From positions 4,263,001 to 4,327,000 of the forward strand of contig NZ_CP107913.1 of the NCBI RefSeq assembly GCF_036014115.1: a stretch of DNA of 64,000 bases, given 5' to 3'. Position numbers and translations under genes: made by a program. This DNA is from Streptomyces sp. NBC_00448. Lineage in GTDB: Bacteria; Actinomycetota; Actinomycetes; Streptomycetales; Streptomycetaceae. Within the stretch, counting starts at the first letter, position 1. Each line of letters begins with the position of its first letter. The notes under the pieces were generated by a model. That model was not told the DNA's origin, ran no database searches, and was given only the letters and a program-made list of their open reading frames with translations. Below are positions 42,627 to 51,790 of this stretch, piece by piece.

Positions 42627-44201
42627 TCAGCTCTCTGCTTCGGCCTCTGCCTCGGCCCTCGGCCGGGGCCGGCGCGGCACGGGCAGGGGGGTGCCGGGGC
42701 CGTCCAGGGCGTCGGCGAGGAGGCGTTCGGCGGGGATGCCGCGGATCGCCGCGTCCAGCACCTGCACGGTGTGGGCGACCGGCATCCGCTCGCCCATCCC
42801 GGCGAGGGTGCCGGCCACCTGCATCCAGCAGCCCGGGTTGGCGGTGACCATCAGCCGGGCGCCGGTGGACAGCACCGCGCGTGCCTTGCGCTCGCCCAGC
42901 TCCCGGGCCGGTTCGGGGTGCAGCAGGTTGTATGTCCCCGCGCTGCCGCAGCAGATCTCCGGCTCCGGCAGCTCGCGCAGCTGCACGCCGGGAACCCCGC
43001 GCAGCAGCCGGCGCGGCTGGTCGCGGACGGACTGGGCGTGCGCGAGGTGGCAGGCGTCCTGGTAGGCGACGGTGAGCGGCAGCGGGTGGCGCGGGGCGAG
43101 CGGGCCGATCTCGTCGAGGAGTTCGGTGATGTCGCGGACCCTGGCCGCCAGCGCCTCGGCCCGTGCCGGCCAGTCGCCGCCCTCGTCGCGCAGCAGGTGG
43201 CCGTACTCCTTGAGCTGGGAGCCGCAGCCGGCCGCGTTGACCACCACGGCGTCCACGTCCGCTGCCTCGAAGGTCTCGATGACGTGCCGGGCGAACCGCA
43301 CCGCCTCCGGGAGCCGCCCGGCGTGCGCGGACAGCGCCCCGCAGCAGCCCTGCCGGCGCGGCGCCACCACATCGCAGCCCTCGGCGGACAGCACCCTCAC
43401 GGTGGCGGCGTTCACGTCGGGGAAGAAGGTGCCCTGGACGCAGCCGGTGAGCAGGCCGACCGTACGACGGCGGGTGCCGGTCGCCGGCGACCGCTCGGGC
43501 AGCGCGGGCGACGGTCCCAGTTTCGGTGCCAGCGCCTCCATCGCCCGCAGCACCGCGGGGAGTCGGCGCAGCAGCCCGACCCGGGCGAGCAGGCCGCGCA
43601 GACCCGAGGACTGGTAGGCGCGCAGGGGGCCGCGCAGGGCGCGCAGCCGGCGGGGGTAGGGGAAGAGGCCGTAGACCAGCGCGCGGATCAGCCGCTCCCG
43701 GCGCGGGCGGGTCGTACGGCGCTCCAGCTGCCCCCGGGTGGCCTCGATCAGCTTGTCGTACTGCACCCCCGACGGGCACGCGGTCATGCACGCCATGCAG
43801 CCCAGGCACTGGTCGAGGTGGCGCACGGCGGTCGCGTCGAGCAGGTCGCCCTCCAGGCCGCCCTTGATGAGGTCGATCCGGCCGCGCGGGCTGTCCATCT
43901 CCTCGCCCCACAGGACGTAGGTGGGGCAGGTCGGCAGGCAGAAGCCGCAGTGCACGCAGTCGCCGGCGAGTGCGGCGTCCGGCGGGTTGCACCCGTCGAA
44001 CGCGCCCCCGGGCAGCCCGAACCCGGGCATGCCGAGGCCGACCGTCGCCGCGTCAGCGCTGGCCGCGACGGTGGCTCCGAGCGGTGCCGGAGGGACGGGT
44101 GGCGGGGAGGCGGGCCGCGGCGCTTCAGGTTGGGGCGCGTCCGGCTGCGGCGGACCGGGCTGCGCGGGGTCCGGGTTCCCGGGCGGCGAGGCGGCGGTCA
44201 T
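42627..44201 (-). CDS. glcF: glycolate oxidase iron-sulfur subunit (GlcF-like)
   Basis: The protein has 524 residues from ATG 44201 with GGGAGGA upstream. The first 70 residues are Pro-rich. Two 4Fe-4S motifs follow: CVHCGFCLPTCPTY and CLGCMACMTACPSG. Two CCG domains are present (GCVQGTFF...GCCGALSAHAG; CHLAHAQS...ICCGSAG). It passes electrons from the flavin subunits to the membrane quinone pool. It is the third gene of the glcDEF-like set and follows glcE after 196 bases. Confidence 0.9.
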   Translation of the reverse strand: MTAASPPGNPDPAQPGPPQPDAPQPEAPRPASPPPVPPAPLGATVAASADAATVGLGMPGFGLPGGAFDGCNPPDAALAGDCVHCGFCLPTCPTYVLWGEEMDSPRGRIDLIKGGLEGDLLDATAVRHLDQCLGCMACMTACPSGVQYDKLIEATRGQLERRTTRPRRERLIRALVYGLFPYPRRLRALRGPLRAYQSSGLRGLLARVGLLRRLPAVLRAMEALAPKLGPSPALPERSPATGTRRRTVGLLTGCVQGTFFPDVNAATVRVLSAEGCDVVAPRRQGCCGALSAHAGRLPEAVRFARHVIETFEAADVDAVVVNAAGCGSQLKEYGHLLRDEGGDWPARAEALAARVRDITELLDEIGPLAPRHPLPLTVAYQDACHLAHAQSVRDQPRRLLRGVPGVQLRELPEPEICCGSAGTYNLLHPEPARELGERKARAVLSTGARLMVTANPGCWMQVAGTLAGMGERMPVAHTVQVLDAAIRGIPAERLLADALDGPGTPLPVPRRPRPRAEAEAEAES

Positions 44202-44397
44202 CGCGGTCCTCCCGGCAACGGCCCCGCCGCGTTCCACGGCGAGTTCACGGGCGCTGCTGACGCCGGCTCTGCTGCGGCGGGCCCCGTCGTCACCCGGTCC
44301 GTGACATCTCGTGCGCCGGGTGGTGGGCACGGAGAAGTCGGCGGCATCGCTGGCCGGTGGGGGTGATTCGGGAGGGTGGAGCGCGAGGCGGGGGTCA

Positions 44398-45777
44398 TCA
44401 GAGTCCTCCCAGAAGGCGCCCCGGGGACAGGCGCCGGGCGGGGTCGAAGCGGTCCTTGACGCGGGTCATCAGGGTGAAGGCGTCGCCGGGCGGCCCCCAG
44501 TGGTCGAGCGCCGGGCGGAGGGCGGGGTCGGCGGCGAGCACCACGGCCGAGCCGTCGTAGGGGGCGACGGCGGCGCGCAAGGCGGCGAGGTCGGTTGCGG
44601 CGGGCACAGCCGCGTACGCCACGCCCACCGCGGCCGAAGCCGTGCCGGACGCGCCCGGTGGCAGCGCGTCGAGCACGTGCGGGAGGGCGGCGGGCGCGAA
44701 CGCCAGCCGCAGCACCAGCGGTCCGGTCGGCCGTGCGCCGAACCACGCGGGCGGGGCGTCGCCGACCTCCACGGCCAGGCCGCCGGCTTCGCCGGCCAGC
44801 AGTTCCGCGCAGCGGGTCGCCTGGTCGTGGACCGAGGCCGGGATGCTCTCGAAGAGGGCCACGAGTTCGCCGGTGGTGGCCGACGCGCCGCGCCGCCAGC
44901 ACAGTTCGAGGGCGGTCGGGGTGAGGGTGGAGCGGGCCACGAGGGCGGCGAGCCGGCCGGCCCGCGCGCTGCCGTCCAGCCGGGCGGTGACCGTCGCGGC
45001 GGCCGGCGGCAGCGGGTGCAGCCGCCAGGTGGTGGAGGCGATGACGCCGAGGCCGCCGTGGGCACCGGTGTGGAGCTTGCCGAGGTCGTAGCCGGCGACG
45101 TTCTTGACCACTTTTCCGCCGGAGCGGGCGACGGTTCCGTCGGCGAGCACCACGGTGACGCCGATCAGCAGGTCGCGCACGGTGCCGTAGCGCAGCCGGC
45201 GCGGCCCGGAGGCGTTGGCGGCCACGACGCCGCCCAGCGTGGCGCCCTCCTCAGGCGGGTCGAGGGCCAGCATCTGCCCGTGCGCGGCGAGTTGGCGTTG
45301 CAAGGCGGCCAGCGGCACGCCCGCCTCCGCGACGACCACCAGGTCCCCGGGGGCGTACTCGGTGATCCGGTCCAGCGCGCTGGTGCGCAGCAGCAGGTCG
45401 CAGGAGGTGGCGGGCGCGGCCCATCCGGTCTTGGTGCCGGCGCCAACGGGGACGAGGGTGCCGCTGGTGGACCGCAGCAGGTCGGCCAGCTCACCGACGG
45501 AGCCGGGCTGGGTCGAGGCAGGCCGGGCCGAGCCGGGCTGGGTCGAGCCGGGCTGGGTCGAGGCAGGCGCGGCGGAACCCGGGTCCCACGACCCCGGCTC
45601 ACCCGAACTCGGCTCACCCGAACTCGGCTCACGCGAACTCGGCTCACCCGAGCCCGCCAGGTCCGAACTCGGCTCGCCCGAACTCCCCCCGCCCGAACTC
45701 CCCCCGCCCGAACTCGACCCACCTGGGCCCGGCTCACCCGAAAACGGCTCACCCGCAGCGGAATTGGCCCCGCTCAC
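44398..45777 (-). CDS. glcE: glycolate oxidase FAD subunit (GlcE-like) with low-complexity N-terminus
   Basis: The protein has 459 residues from GTG 45777, one base after the glcD stop. The FAD-binding part has LVPVGAGTKTGWAAP, then LGGVVAANASGPRRLRYG and VKNVAGYDLGKLHTGAHGGL, as in GlcE. The first 90 residues are an unusual SGEPSS/SSGGGSS and STQPGS repeat tract, not found in standard GlcE. In frame it may be a flexible linker, or translation may begin later. With glcD and glcF it should oxidise glycolate to glyoxylate. Confidence 0.85.
   Translation of the reverse strand: MSGANSAAGEPFSGEPGPGGSSSGGGSSGGGSSGEPSSDLAGSGEPSSREPSSGEPSSGEPGSWDPGSAAPASTQPGSTQPGSARPASTQPGSVGELADLLRSTSGTLVPVGAGTKTGWAAPATSCDLLLRTSALDRITEYAPGDLVVVAEAGVPLAALQRQLAAHGQMLALDPPEEGATLGGVVAANASGPRRLRYGTVRDLLIGVTVVLADGTVARSGGKVVKNVAGYDLGKLHTGAHGGLGVIASTTWRLHPLPPAAATVTARLDGSARAGRLAALVARSTLTPTALELCWRRGASATTGELVALFESIPASVHDQATRCAELLAGEAGGLAVEVGDAPPAWFGARPTGPLVLRLAFAPAALPHVLDALPPGASGTASAAVGVAYAAVPAATDLAALRAAVAPYDGSAVVLAADPALRPALDHWGPPGDAFTLMTRVKDRFDPARRLSPGRLLGGL
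45488..45770 (-). repeat. in-frame GGCTCACCCGAACTC-type repeat tract of glcE
   Basis: The plus strand shows repeated 15-base units such as GGCTCACCCGAACTC and, further left, GAGCCGGGCTGGGTC. They encode Glu-Pro-Ser-Ser-Gly and Thr-Gln-Pro-Gly-Ser repeats. The units are multiples of three, so the frame is kept when the number changes. Confidence 0.8.
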
Positions 45778-45778
45778 C

Positions 45779-47311
45779 TCAGAACACCTCGCCCAGCGCC
45801 GCGTCACGGCCCTCGTCCTCGGCCGCCGTCCGTACCCCCGGCCGTTCCCCGCACAGCCGCGGGGTGGGGAACTGCTTGCCGGGATTGGCCAGCCCGGCCG
45901 GGTCGAAGGCGCAGCGCAGCCGGTGCATGGTGTCGAGGTCGTCCGCGCTGAACTGTGTGGTCATCTTGGACTTCTTCTCCACCCCGACGCCGTGCTCGCC
46001 GGTGATCGACCCGCCGGAGGCCACGCACAGGTCGAGGATGGCGAACCCTAGCTGCTCGGCGGCGTGTGCGGCGCCCTCGACCTTGTCGTCGAAGAGGATC
46101 AGCGGGTGCAGGTTCCCGTCGCCGGCATGGAAGACGTTCGCCACGCGGATGCCCGCCGCGTCCGCCAACCTCCTCACCTCGTCGAGGACTTCGGGGAGCT
46201 TGGTGCGCGGGATCACGCCGTCCTGCACGTAGTACGCGGGACTGATCCGGCCGACCGCGGCGAACGCGGACTTGCGGCCCTTCCACATCAGCGCGCGTTC
46301 CTCCGCGTCCCGGGCGATGCGGGTCTCGAAGGCGTGCCGGGCGGTGGCGATCCGTTCGACCTGGCGGAACTGCTCGTCCACCTCCACCCGGGGGCCGTCG
46401 AGTTCGATGACGAGGACGGCGACCGCGCCGCGCGGATAACCGCAGCGCACCGCCGCCTCGGCGGCCTCGATCGCGAGGGCGTCCATCATCTCCACGGCCG
46501 CCGGCAGGATGCCCTCGGCGATGATGTCGCTGACGGTGCCGGCCGCGTCCGCGACGCTGTGGAAGCCGACCAGCATGGTCTGCACCGACTCCGGCGCCTG
46601 GACGGTGCGGACGGTGACCTCGGTCGCGATACCGAGGGTGCCCTCACTGCCGACGAAGGCGCCCAGCAGATCGAAGCCGGGGTGCTCGGGGGCGGTGCCG
46701 CCGAGGTGCACCACCTCCCCGTCGGGCAGCACCACTTCGGCGCCCATGACGTGGTTGACGGTGAAGCCGTACTTCAGGCAGTGCGCGCCCCCGGCGTTCT
46801 CCGCGACGTTGCCGCCGATCGAGCAGACCTGCTGGGAGGACGGATCGGGCGCGTACGCCTGGCCGTACGGCGCGGCCTCGCGGGTCACCCACAGGTTGAT
46901 CACGCCGGGTTCGACCACCACCCGGGCGTTGTCGGGGTCGACGGAGCGTACGGCCCGCAGCCGGGAGAGCACGATGAGGACGCCGTCGGCCACCGGCACC
47001 GCGCCCCCGGACAGCCCGGTGCCCGAGCCGCGTGCGACGAACGGCACGCCCGCCTCGGCGCACAGCCGTACCGCCGCGACGACGTCCTCGCGCCGCTCGG
47101 CGAGCACCACGACCGAGGGACGGACCCGTACGGTGGCCAGCCCGTCGCATTCGTAGGTGCGCAGTTGGGCGGGGTCGGTCAGCACCTTCGCGGCGCCGAC
47201 GGCGGCACGGAGCCGGCCGGCGAGCCCGCTCGCCCGCGCGGCGCTCGATGCGCCCGCCGGGTGCGGGAGGGCGGCGTGGACGGTCCAGCGAGTTGACGAC
47301 ACGGATTCCAC
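45779..47311 (-). CDS. glcD: glycolate oxidase catalytic subunit (GlcD-like)
   Basis: The protein has 510 residues from GTG 47311 (GTG 47302 is possible); the much longer upstream frame is not supported. The FAD domain has PFVARGSGTGLSGGAVP, DPSSQQVCSIGGNVAENAGG and GSEGTLGIATEV. The C-terminal cap has NVFHAGDGNLHPLI and GSITGEHGVGVEKK, typical of GlcD. It oxidises glycolate or a similar 2-hydroxyacid. It leads the operon. The start codon lies inside a striking palindrome (47306-47341), so regulation at this point is likely. Confidence 0.9.
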   Translation of the reverse strand: MESVSSTRWTVHAALPHPAGASSAARASGLAGRLRAAVGAAKVLTDPAQLRTYECDGLATVRVRPSVVVLAERREDVVAAVRLCAEAGVPFVARGSGTGLSGGAVPVADGVLIVLSRLRAVRSVDPDNARVVVEPGVINLWVTREAAPYGQAYAPDPSSQQVCSIGGNVAENAGGAHCLKYGFTVNHVMGAEVVLPDGEVVHLGGTAPEHPGFDLLGAFVGSEGTLGIATEVTVRTVQAPESVQTMLVGFHSVADAAGTVSDIIAEGILPAAVEMMDALAIEAAEAAVRCGYPRGAVAVLVIELDGPRVEVDEQFRQVERIATARHAFETRIARDAEERALMWKGRKSAFAAVGRISPAYYVQDGVIPRTKLPEVLDEVRRLADAAGIRVANVFHAGDGNLHPLILFDDKVEGAAHAAEQLGFAILDLCVASGGSITGEHGVGVEKKSKMTTQFSADDLDTMHRLRCAFDPAGLANPGKQFPTPRLCGERPGVRTAAEDEGRDAALGEVF

Positions 47312-47341
47312 CAGTCGGTAGGTTCCTATCGAATGGTGGAA
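47306..47341. promoter_or_regulatory. palindromic operator candidate at the glcD start
   Basis: TTCCACCA (47306-47313) and TGGTGGAA (47334-47341) form perfect 8-bp arms around 20 bases. The inner part also contains the symmetric AGGTTCCT. The glcD start codon lies in the left arm. This is where a repressor of an operon with a very short leader would bind. No regulator gene is next to it. Confidence 0.65.
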
Positions 47342-47586
47342 ACGATGCGCGTGCCGTCGTCGGCATGTCAAGACCACCGCGCCCGCGGACCCTCCCCTCA
47401 CACCCGAGCGGCGGCGCCTGTCCGGCAGGCGCGACCGGCCGCGCTGCGCGGGGGCGACCGCGGCGGAACGGGCCGTTCGTACGATGCGAGGGCCGGCCGT
47501 ACCCGAGGGGGGACCCGCGTCCGCGACCGCGCCCTGCCCACGGCCGCGCCCCCGCCGCGCCTCCGTGGACGCGGCTGCGGCAGAGG

Positions 47587-48123
47587 TCACTTGAGGCTCT
47601 GGGCCGCCAGTGCGTAGTCCTGCGCCTGGGCGGGGGTGAGCACTTGGGAAACGCGGATCAGCGAGGTGCCGACGTAGTAGTGGTACTCGCCGGCGCTCGC
47701 GGAGCCCTGGGCCCCGGTCTCGATCGCCTTGGCGCGGGCGTGCGCCTGCGCGGAGGTCGCGAACGTCTCGACGCTGCCGCCGCGCACGATCGCGTCGGAC
47801 TTGGTGCCCTCGACATCGGCGGGCTGGACCCGGGAGTCGGAGAACGCCACCTTGGACAGGTAGCCGTGTGTCTTGCCGAGCAGGTGGTCCGGGTCGGTCG
47901 CCGCCGTGTAGACGACCGTCGTCGTCATGGTGGACACGCTCTGCTCCAGCGTCGACGCGACCTGCTCCGCCGACGTCAGCCCGACCGCGACCGGCTGCTG
48001 CGACGTCGCCGCCGTGCTCCCCCCGCCGCCACCCGACGAGCACCCCGTGAGCAGCACGCAGGCGGCGATCACCGCCACGGCAGCGCAGGTACCGGTGGTG
48101 CGGAAGGTGGTGCGGATGCGCAT
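47587..48123 (-). CDS. putative lipoprotein
   Basis: The protein has 178 residues from ATG 48123 with GGGGGA upstream. The signal peptide ends in VLLTGCSSGGGGG (Cys about 27). The rest is a small domain (AEQVASTLEQSV, then VEGTKSDAIVRGGSVETFAT, then YHYYVGTSLIRVSQVLTPAQ). No family is recognised. It has its own promoter region; the neighbours do not indicate a role. Confidence 0.78.
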   Translation of the reverse strand: MRIRTTFRTTGTCAAVAVIAACVLLTGCSSGGGGGSTAATSQQPVAVGLTSAEQVASTLEQSVSTMTTTVVYTAATDPDHLLGKTHGYLSKVAFSDSRVQPADVEGTKSDAIVRGGSVETFATSAQAHARAKAIETGAQGSASAGEYHYYVGTSLIRVSQVLTPAQAQDYALAAQSLK

Positions 48124-48254
48124 GTTTCCCCCAGATCGGGACGCGAGGGGCACACCGTAACGCCGCCGTTCCGGTTTCCGGGAGCCCCGGGAAGGCATCC
48201 GGTCAGTCAAGACCTGATAACGGGCACGGCAGCTCCCGCTGGTCCCGCCGTCGA

Positions 48255-49208
48255 TCAGCCGCGCAGGGGTGCGGCCAGCGCCTTGCGGAGCCGAGCGCGA
48301 GCGAGCAGCCTGCGGGTCTCGCGCTTGCCGGGCTCGTGGTAGATCACGAAGTCGTCGAACCGGTGCACGCCGGGCCGGTCGGCGACGGAGACGGCCGCGT
48401 CGCGCACCGCGACGAGTTGCCCGACGGTCATCGCGAGAGCCCGCTCGTCCGGCTGGAAGGTGGCGCCGAGCGGGTAGTCGCGGCCGGGTCGGCGCTTCAT
48501 CTCGACGTGGCAGCCCACCACATGGCTGATCCGACGCGCCTGGGCGAACTCCACCATCCGCCGCACCGTCGCGAGGAAGGCCGGGAAGTCGGCGACATAG
48601 AGCCGGCCCGGGAGAACGGTGTCACCGGTGAACAGGATGCCGGTCCAGCGGTCGTGGAAGGTGACGGACGACTCGTGGTGGCCGGGCGTGCCCAGCACGT
48701 CGAGCACGCGGCCACCCAGGTCGAAGTCGACCTGCCCGGTGGGCCAGCTCTCTCCGAAGCCGAAGAAGTCCCGTACCGCGTCCGCCTCCTTCGGCACCAC
48801 CCTGGTCGCCGGGCGGTCGGCGAACTGGGAGTCCCCGGCCACATGGTCGCCGTGCGCATGGGTGTGTGCCACCACCAGTTCGTACCCCTCGCGCGGGTGC
48901 GCGGCCAGCCACTCGTCGATCAGCCCGTCCACGGTCGCGCGCAGCGGGAACAGCTCCGGGTCCGCGGTGGCGCCGGAGTCCAGCAGCAGCGCCCGCTCGT
49001 TGCCGAAGAGGAGGAAGACGAAGGGCGCCTCGTAGTTCACCGCCTTGCTCTGGCGCAGCACCAGCGTGTGCTCGTCGTACCGGTGCACCTGGATATGCGG
49101 TTCCCGCTGCCATCGGGTGCGCACCCCATGTATCCAGTCCACGTCGAGCGTGCCGGCCACCGGTGCGGCGGTCTCGAAGTCGATGTCGGTGTCACCTGTC
49201 GTGGCCAT
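48255..49208 (-). CDS. metallo-beta-lactamase-fold hydrolase
   Basis: The protein has 317 residues from ATG 49208. The canonical zinc motif HTHAHGDH is present (VVAHTHAHGDHVAGDSQF), followed by LGTPGHHESSVTF and GILFTGDTVLPG, with VVGCHVEMK as a late ligand. It could be a lactonase or glyoxalase-II-like enzyme. Its start overlaps the ArsR-type gene end by 17 bases, so the two are co-transcribed and the ArsR-type protein probably controls it. Confidence 0.87.
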   Translation of the reverse strand: MATTGDTDIDFETAAPVAGTLDVDWIHGVRTRWQREPHIQVHRYDEHTLVLRQSKAVNYEAPFVFLLFGNERALLLDSGATADPELFPLRATVDGLIDEWLAAHPREGYELVVAHTHAHGDHVAGDSQFADRPATRVVPKEADAVRDFFGFGESWPTGQVDFDLGGRVLDVLGTPGHHESSVTFHDRWTGILFTGDTVLPGRLYVADFPAFLATVRRMVEFAQARRISHVVGCHVEMKRRPGRDYPLGATFQPDERALAMTVGQLVAVRDAAVSVADRPGVHRFDDFVIYHEPGKRETRRLLARARLRKALAAPLRG

Positions 49209-49929
49209 CGCTGTCCCCTCCCGTCATGTCCGCCCGTGCCGCCGCGGAAGCGGCGGCCGAATCCCCGCCCCGGCCCTCGGACGCCCCCGCGGGCACGCCC
49301 TCGACCGGATCACCCGTCATCCAGTCCAAGGCCCCGACCGGAGTCGCGGCCATGAAGTACCGCACGAGCCGTCGCTCCGACGACGCCCCGCCGCCCGCCG
49401 CCGCGTCGCCGACCTCGACCCCCGGCTCCCCGCGCGCCTCCGCCCGGGCGAGGTAGGGCCGCAGCAGTTCCTGCCACTTCCGCTCTAGCTCCGGCATGTC
49501 GTCCGCGGAGACGACCGCGAGCGCGCTCACCACGCCGGCCTTCCCCCGCCACTGCGGGCTCTCCTCGCTCCGGCGCTCCGCGTACCCGAGGATCGCCGCC
49601 ATCTCCCGCTCCACCACGGTCCGTTCCAGCTGTCGTCCGATCGCCTCCGCCGCGGCCGTGTCCGCCCCGGCCACATCGACCCGCATTTCCCTGCTCCCCT
49701 CGACCAGCCGCCACCTCCGCTCCCGCCGGTCCTCCCCCGGCTCCGCCTCCTCCACGAAGCCGTACTTGCCGAGCTGCCGCAGGTGGAACGAGCAGTTGGC
49801 CTGCGGCACGCCCAGCGCCCGCCCGCACCAGGCCGCCGTCGCCGACTCCACCATCGACAGCACTTCCAGCAGATCCAGCCGCAGCGGATGCGCCAGCGCC
49901 CGCATCGCCTTGGGATCATTGAGCTTCAT
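49192..49929 (-). CDS. ArsR-type HTH regulator
   Basis: The protein has 245 residues from ATG 49929; the longer frame upstream is unsupported. The HTH is at 5-75 (MRALAHPLRLDLLEVL, then GVPQANCSFHLRQLGKYGFV). The C-terminal half is helical, with DDMPELERKWQELLRPYL. It is a winged-helix regulator without the classic metal site (no CxC in the HTH helix), so it may sense a small molecule. A perfect palindrome 3 bases before the start codon suggests autoregulation. The MBL-fold gene is in the same transcript. Confidence 0.85.
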   Translation of the reverse strand: MKLNDPKAMRALAHPLRLDLLEVLSMVESATAAWCGRALGVPQANCSFHLRQLGKYGFVEEAEPGEDRRERRWRLVEGSREMRVDVAGADTAAAEAIGRQLERTVVEREMAAILGYAERRSEESPQWRGKAGVVSALAVVSADDMPELERKWQELLRPYLARAEARGEPGVEVGDAAAGGGASSERRLVRYFMAATPVGALDWMTGDPVEGVPAGASEGRGGDSAAASAAARADMTGGDSDGHDR

Positions 49930-49932
49930 ACC

Positions 49933-49976
49933 CCAAAGGATACTTTGGCATTCGCTACTGTCAACGCTTTCTTTGG
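49933..49976. promoter_or_regulatory. operator of the ArsR-type gene
   Basis: CCAAAG-GATA-CTTTGG (49933-49948) is a perfect inverted repeat just before the start codon of the ArsR-type gene. A further CTTTGG half-site lies at 49971-49976. Its place fits an autoregulatory operator over a leaderless or very short-leader promoter. Confidence 0.75.
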
Positions 49977-50014
49977 TATCTCCCCCGATCGGCCCAAGCC
50001 GGACCCGCCGAACC

Positions 50015-50070
50015 GCGCCGGACCACGTCGGACCACCTCGGACCAAGCCGGACCGATCCGGCCCAGCAGG
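50015..50070 (+). repeat. short CGGACCA-type tandem repeats
   Basis: Imperfect units of 9-12 bases (CCGGACCACGT, CGGACCACCT, CGGACCAAGC, CGGACCGATC) repeat between the ArsR-type gene and the lipoprotein gene. Confidence 0.7.
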
Positions 50071-50168
50071 CCCAAGCCGACCCACACCGGTGGGAGGTGG
50101 TGCGGAGAAGCTGTCACAGCACGGTCACAGCGACGGGCACGCGCCCCCAGGTGCGGCAAGGTGACGGC

Positions 50169-50588
50169 ATGCGTACCCGAATCGCCGCCGCGGCCGTGGC
50201 CGCCGCCGCACTCGCCACGTTCTGCGCGACCGCGTGCTCGTCCAGCAGCGACGACAAGAAGGCGTCCGGCAAGGCCACCACCGCGGCGCCGAACACGACG
50301 GGTTCGGCCGGCCCGAGCACCGGCGCGGCCGTGCCCCGCCCCCCGGCGCCGAGTGGTGTGAACCGGCAGACCTACCTGGCCGCCCTGAAGGCGATCGACC
50401 CGTCGCTGGCGGCCGACCCCAACCAGGTGATCGACCAGGGCCGCACCCAGTGCACCGAGATCAACGGCGACTCGCAGACCGCCGACCACCTGGCCGCCGA
50501 GCGGTTCGGCAGCCCCGGCCACCCGCTGACCGACGCGCAGGGCGCGGCGATCGACGCGGCACTCAAACTGACCGTCTGCAAGAGCTGA
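50169..50588 (+). CDS. DUF732-like lipoprotein
   Basis: The protein has 139 residues from ATG 50169 with AAGGTGA upstream. The signal peptide ends at a lipobox ATACSS (Cys about 23). After a Thr/Pro-rich linker the C-terminal part (YLAALKAIDPSLAADPNQVI, then RTQCTEINGD, then LKLTVCKS) matches the DUF732 pattern with two Cys, known from mycobacterial and actinomycete surface proteins. The function is unknown. Confidence 0.83.
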   Translation: MRTRIAAAAVAAAALATFCATACSSSSDDKKASGKATTAAPNTTGSAGPSTGAAVPRPPAPSGVNRQTYLAALKAIDPSLAADPNQVIDQGRTQCTEINGDSQTADHLAAERFGSPGHPLTDAQGAAIDAALKLTVCKS

Positions 50589-50893
50589 CCGCCCGCGCCG
50601 ACCCAGTAACCACCGACCGCCGAAAGGTAACCGGCCATCGGCCACCGGCAAGCGGCAACGCCCGCGCCCCTGACCGCATCCCCGCCCGCGCCGTCCCGCG
50701 CCCGTTGCCGTACCACCGCCACCGCCACCGCCACACGTAACGCACGGACATACGGACGTACGCGCTTCGCCCGCCACGCCACCAGGCTCGCGCGGGAACC
50801 GGTCGCCGGGAACCGTGCGTCACGGGAGCCGAGTTGCGCGTGAGGCACTTCGCCAGGTATCCACAAGCCTTAACGCTGCGGGAAGGTGACGCC
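50589..50893. other. gene-free stretch before the BrkB/YihY gene
   Basis: About 305 bases. It contains a CACCGCCACCGCCACCGCCAC repeat (50715-50734) and the promoter of the following gene. No gene is recognised. Confidence 0.4.
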
Positions 50894-51790
50894 ATGGCAG
50901 GACTGACGGACGCCTGGAAGCGGTCCGCGCTCGGACGCTTGTCGAAGCAGGCGGCACACATCGAGCTGATGCACCGTTCGATGGGCTTCGCCGCGCTCGG
51001 CTTCGTCACGCTGATGCCGCTGCTCGTCGTGGTCGCCGCCGCCACTCCCTGGGAGAACCGGCCCGGCTTCGCGCAGTGGGTCATCGACGGCATGGGCCTC
51101 AACGCGCATGGCGCGCAGAGCATGCGCAGCATGTTCGCGGCGCCCAACCACATCCTGAGCGCGACCGGCGCGTGGAGCCTGGCCTCGGCGGCGTACTTCG
51201 GGCTGTCGTTCGTGGCGAGCGTCGAGACCGGCTACCGCAAGATCTGGGACCTGCCGTCCGGACCGTGGCACCGCGACTGGCGCCGCGCGGTGTGGCTCGC
51301 GGTGCTCACCGCCTACCTGTTCTGCGAGTCGCAGAGCGCGGCGGTCCTGGGCAGCGGCCTGATGCCGAGCGTCGCGCGCGCCGTCCTCACCTTCGTGCTC
51401 GGCGTGCTCTTCTTCGCCTGGGGCCAGAACTTCCTGCTCTACGGCTCCGTCCGGGTGCGCACCGCGCTGCCCGGCGCGGTGCTCACCATGCTCGGCCTCG
51501 CCGGCTTGCGGATCTTCTCGCACCTGTTCTTCGCCCCGCTCGTCGTCTCCAACGCGGTGACCTACGGCCCGGTGGGCAGCGTGCTGACCGTGGTGACCTG
51601 GCTGGTCGGCGTCGGCTTCGTGGTCTTCGGCGGCGCGCTGGTCGGCCGCCACGTCCGCGACGGCCGCACCCTGCGCCGGGGCGGCGAGATACCGCGTCCG
51701 CCGCAGCCCGAGGGCTGGTTCGAAGTGCCCGAGGCGACCATCCCCGCGCTGCCCTGGCGCTCCGACGGCGCGGGCGGCGCGATCGACTGA
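50894..51790 (+). CDS. YihY/BrkB-family membrane protein
   Basis: The protein has 298 residues from ATG 50894 with GGAAGGTG upstream. Six membrane segments lie between about 35 and 250. The family pattern is FVTLMPLLVVVAAATPW, then FVASVETGYRKIWDLP and GSVLTVVTWLVGVGFVV. The family was once mislabelled ribonuclease BN; it is now thought to be a transporter-like membrane protein. A cytosolic tail follows. It stands alone. Confidence 0.88.
   Translation: MAGLTDAWKRSALGRLSKQAAHIELMHRSMGFAALGFVTLMPLLVVVAAATPWENRPGFAQWVIDGMGLNAHGAQSMRSMFAAPNHILSATGAWSLASAAYFGLSFVASVETGYRKIWDLPSGPWHRDWRRAVWLAVLTAYLFCESQSAAVLGSGLMPSVARAVLTFVLGVLFFAWGQNFLLYGSVRVRTALPGAVLTMLGLAGLRIFSHLFFAPLVVSNAVTYGPVGSVLTVVTWLVGVGFVVFGGALVGRHVRDGRTLRRGGEIPRPPQPEGWFEVPEATIPALPWRSDGAGGAID

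Noticed and set aside
47312..48043. N-terminal extension of the glcD frame
   Set aside because: Upstream of 47311 the frame is low-complexity Arg/Gly and overlaps the lipoprotein gene. The FAD protein starts near 47311.
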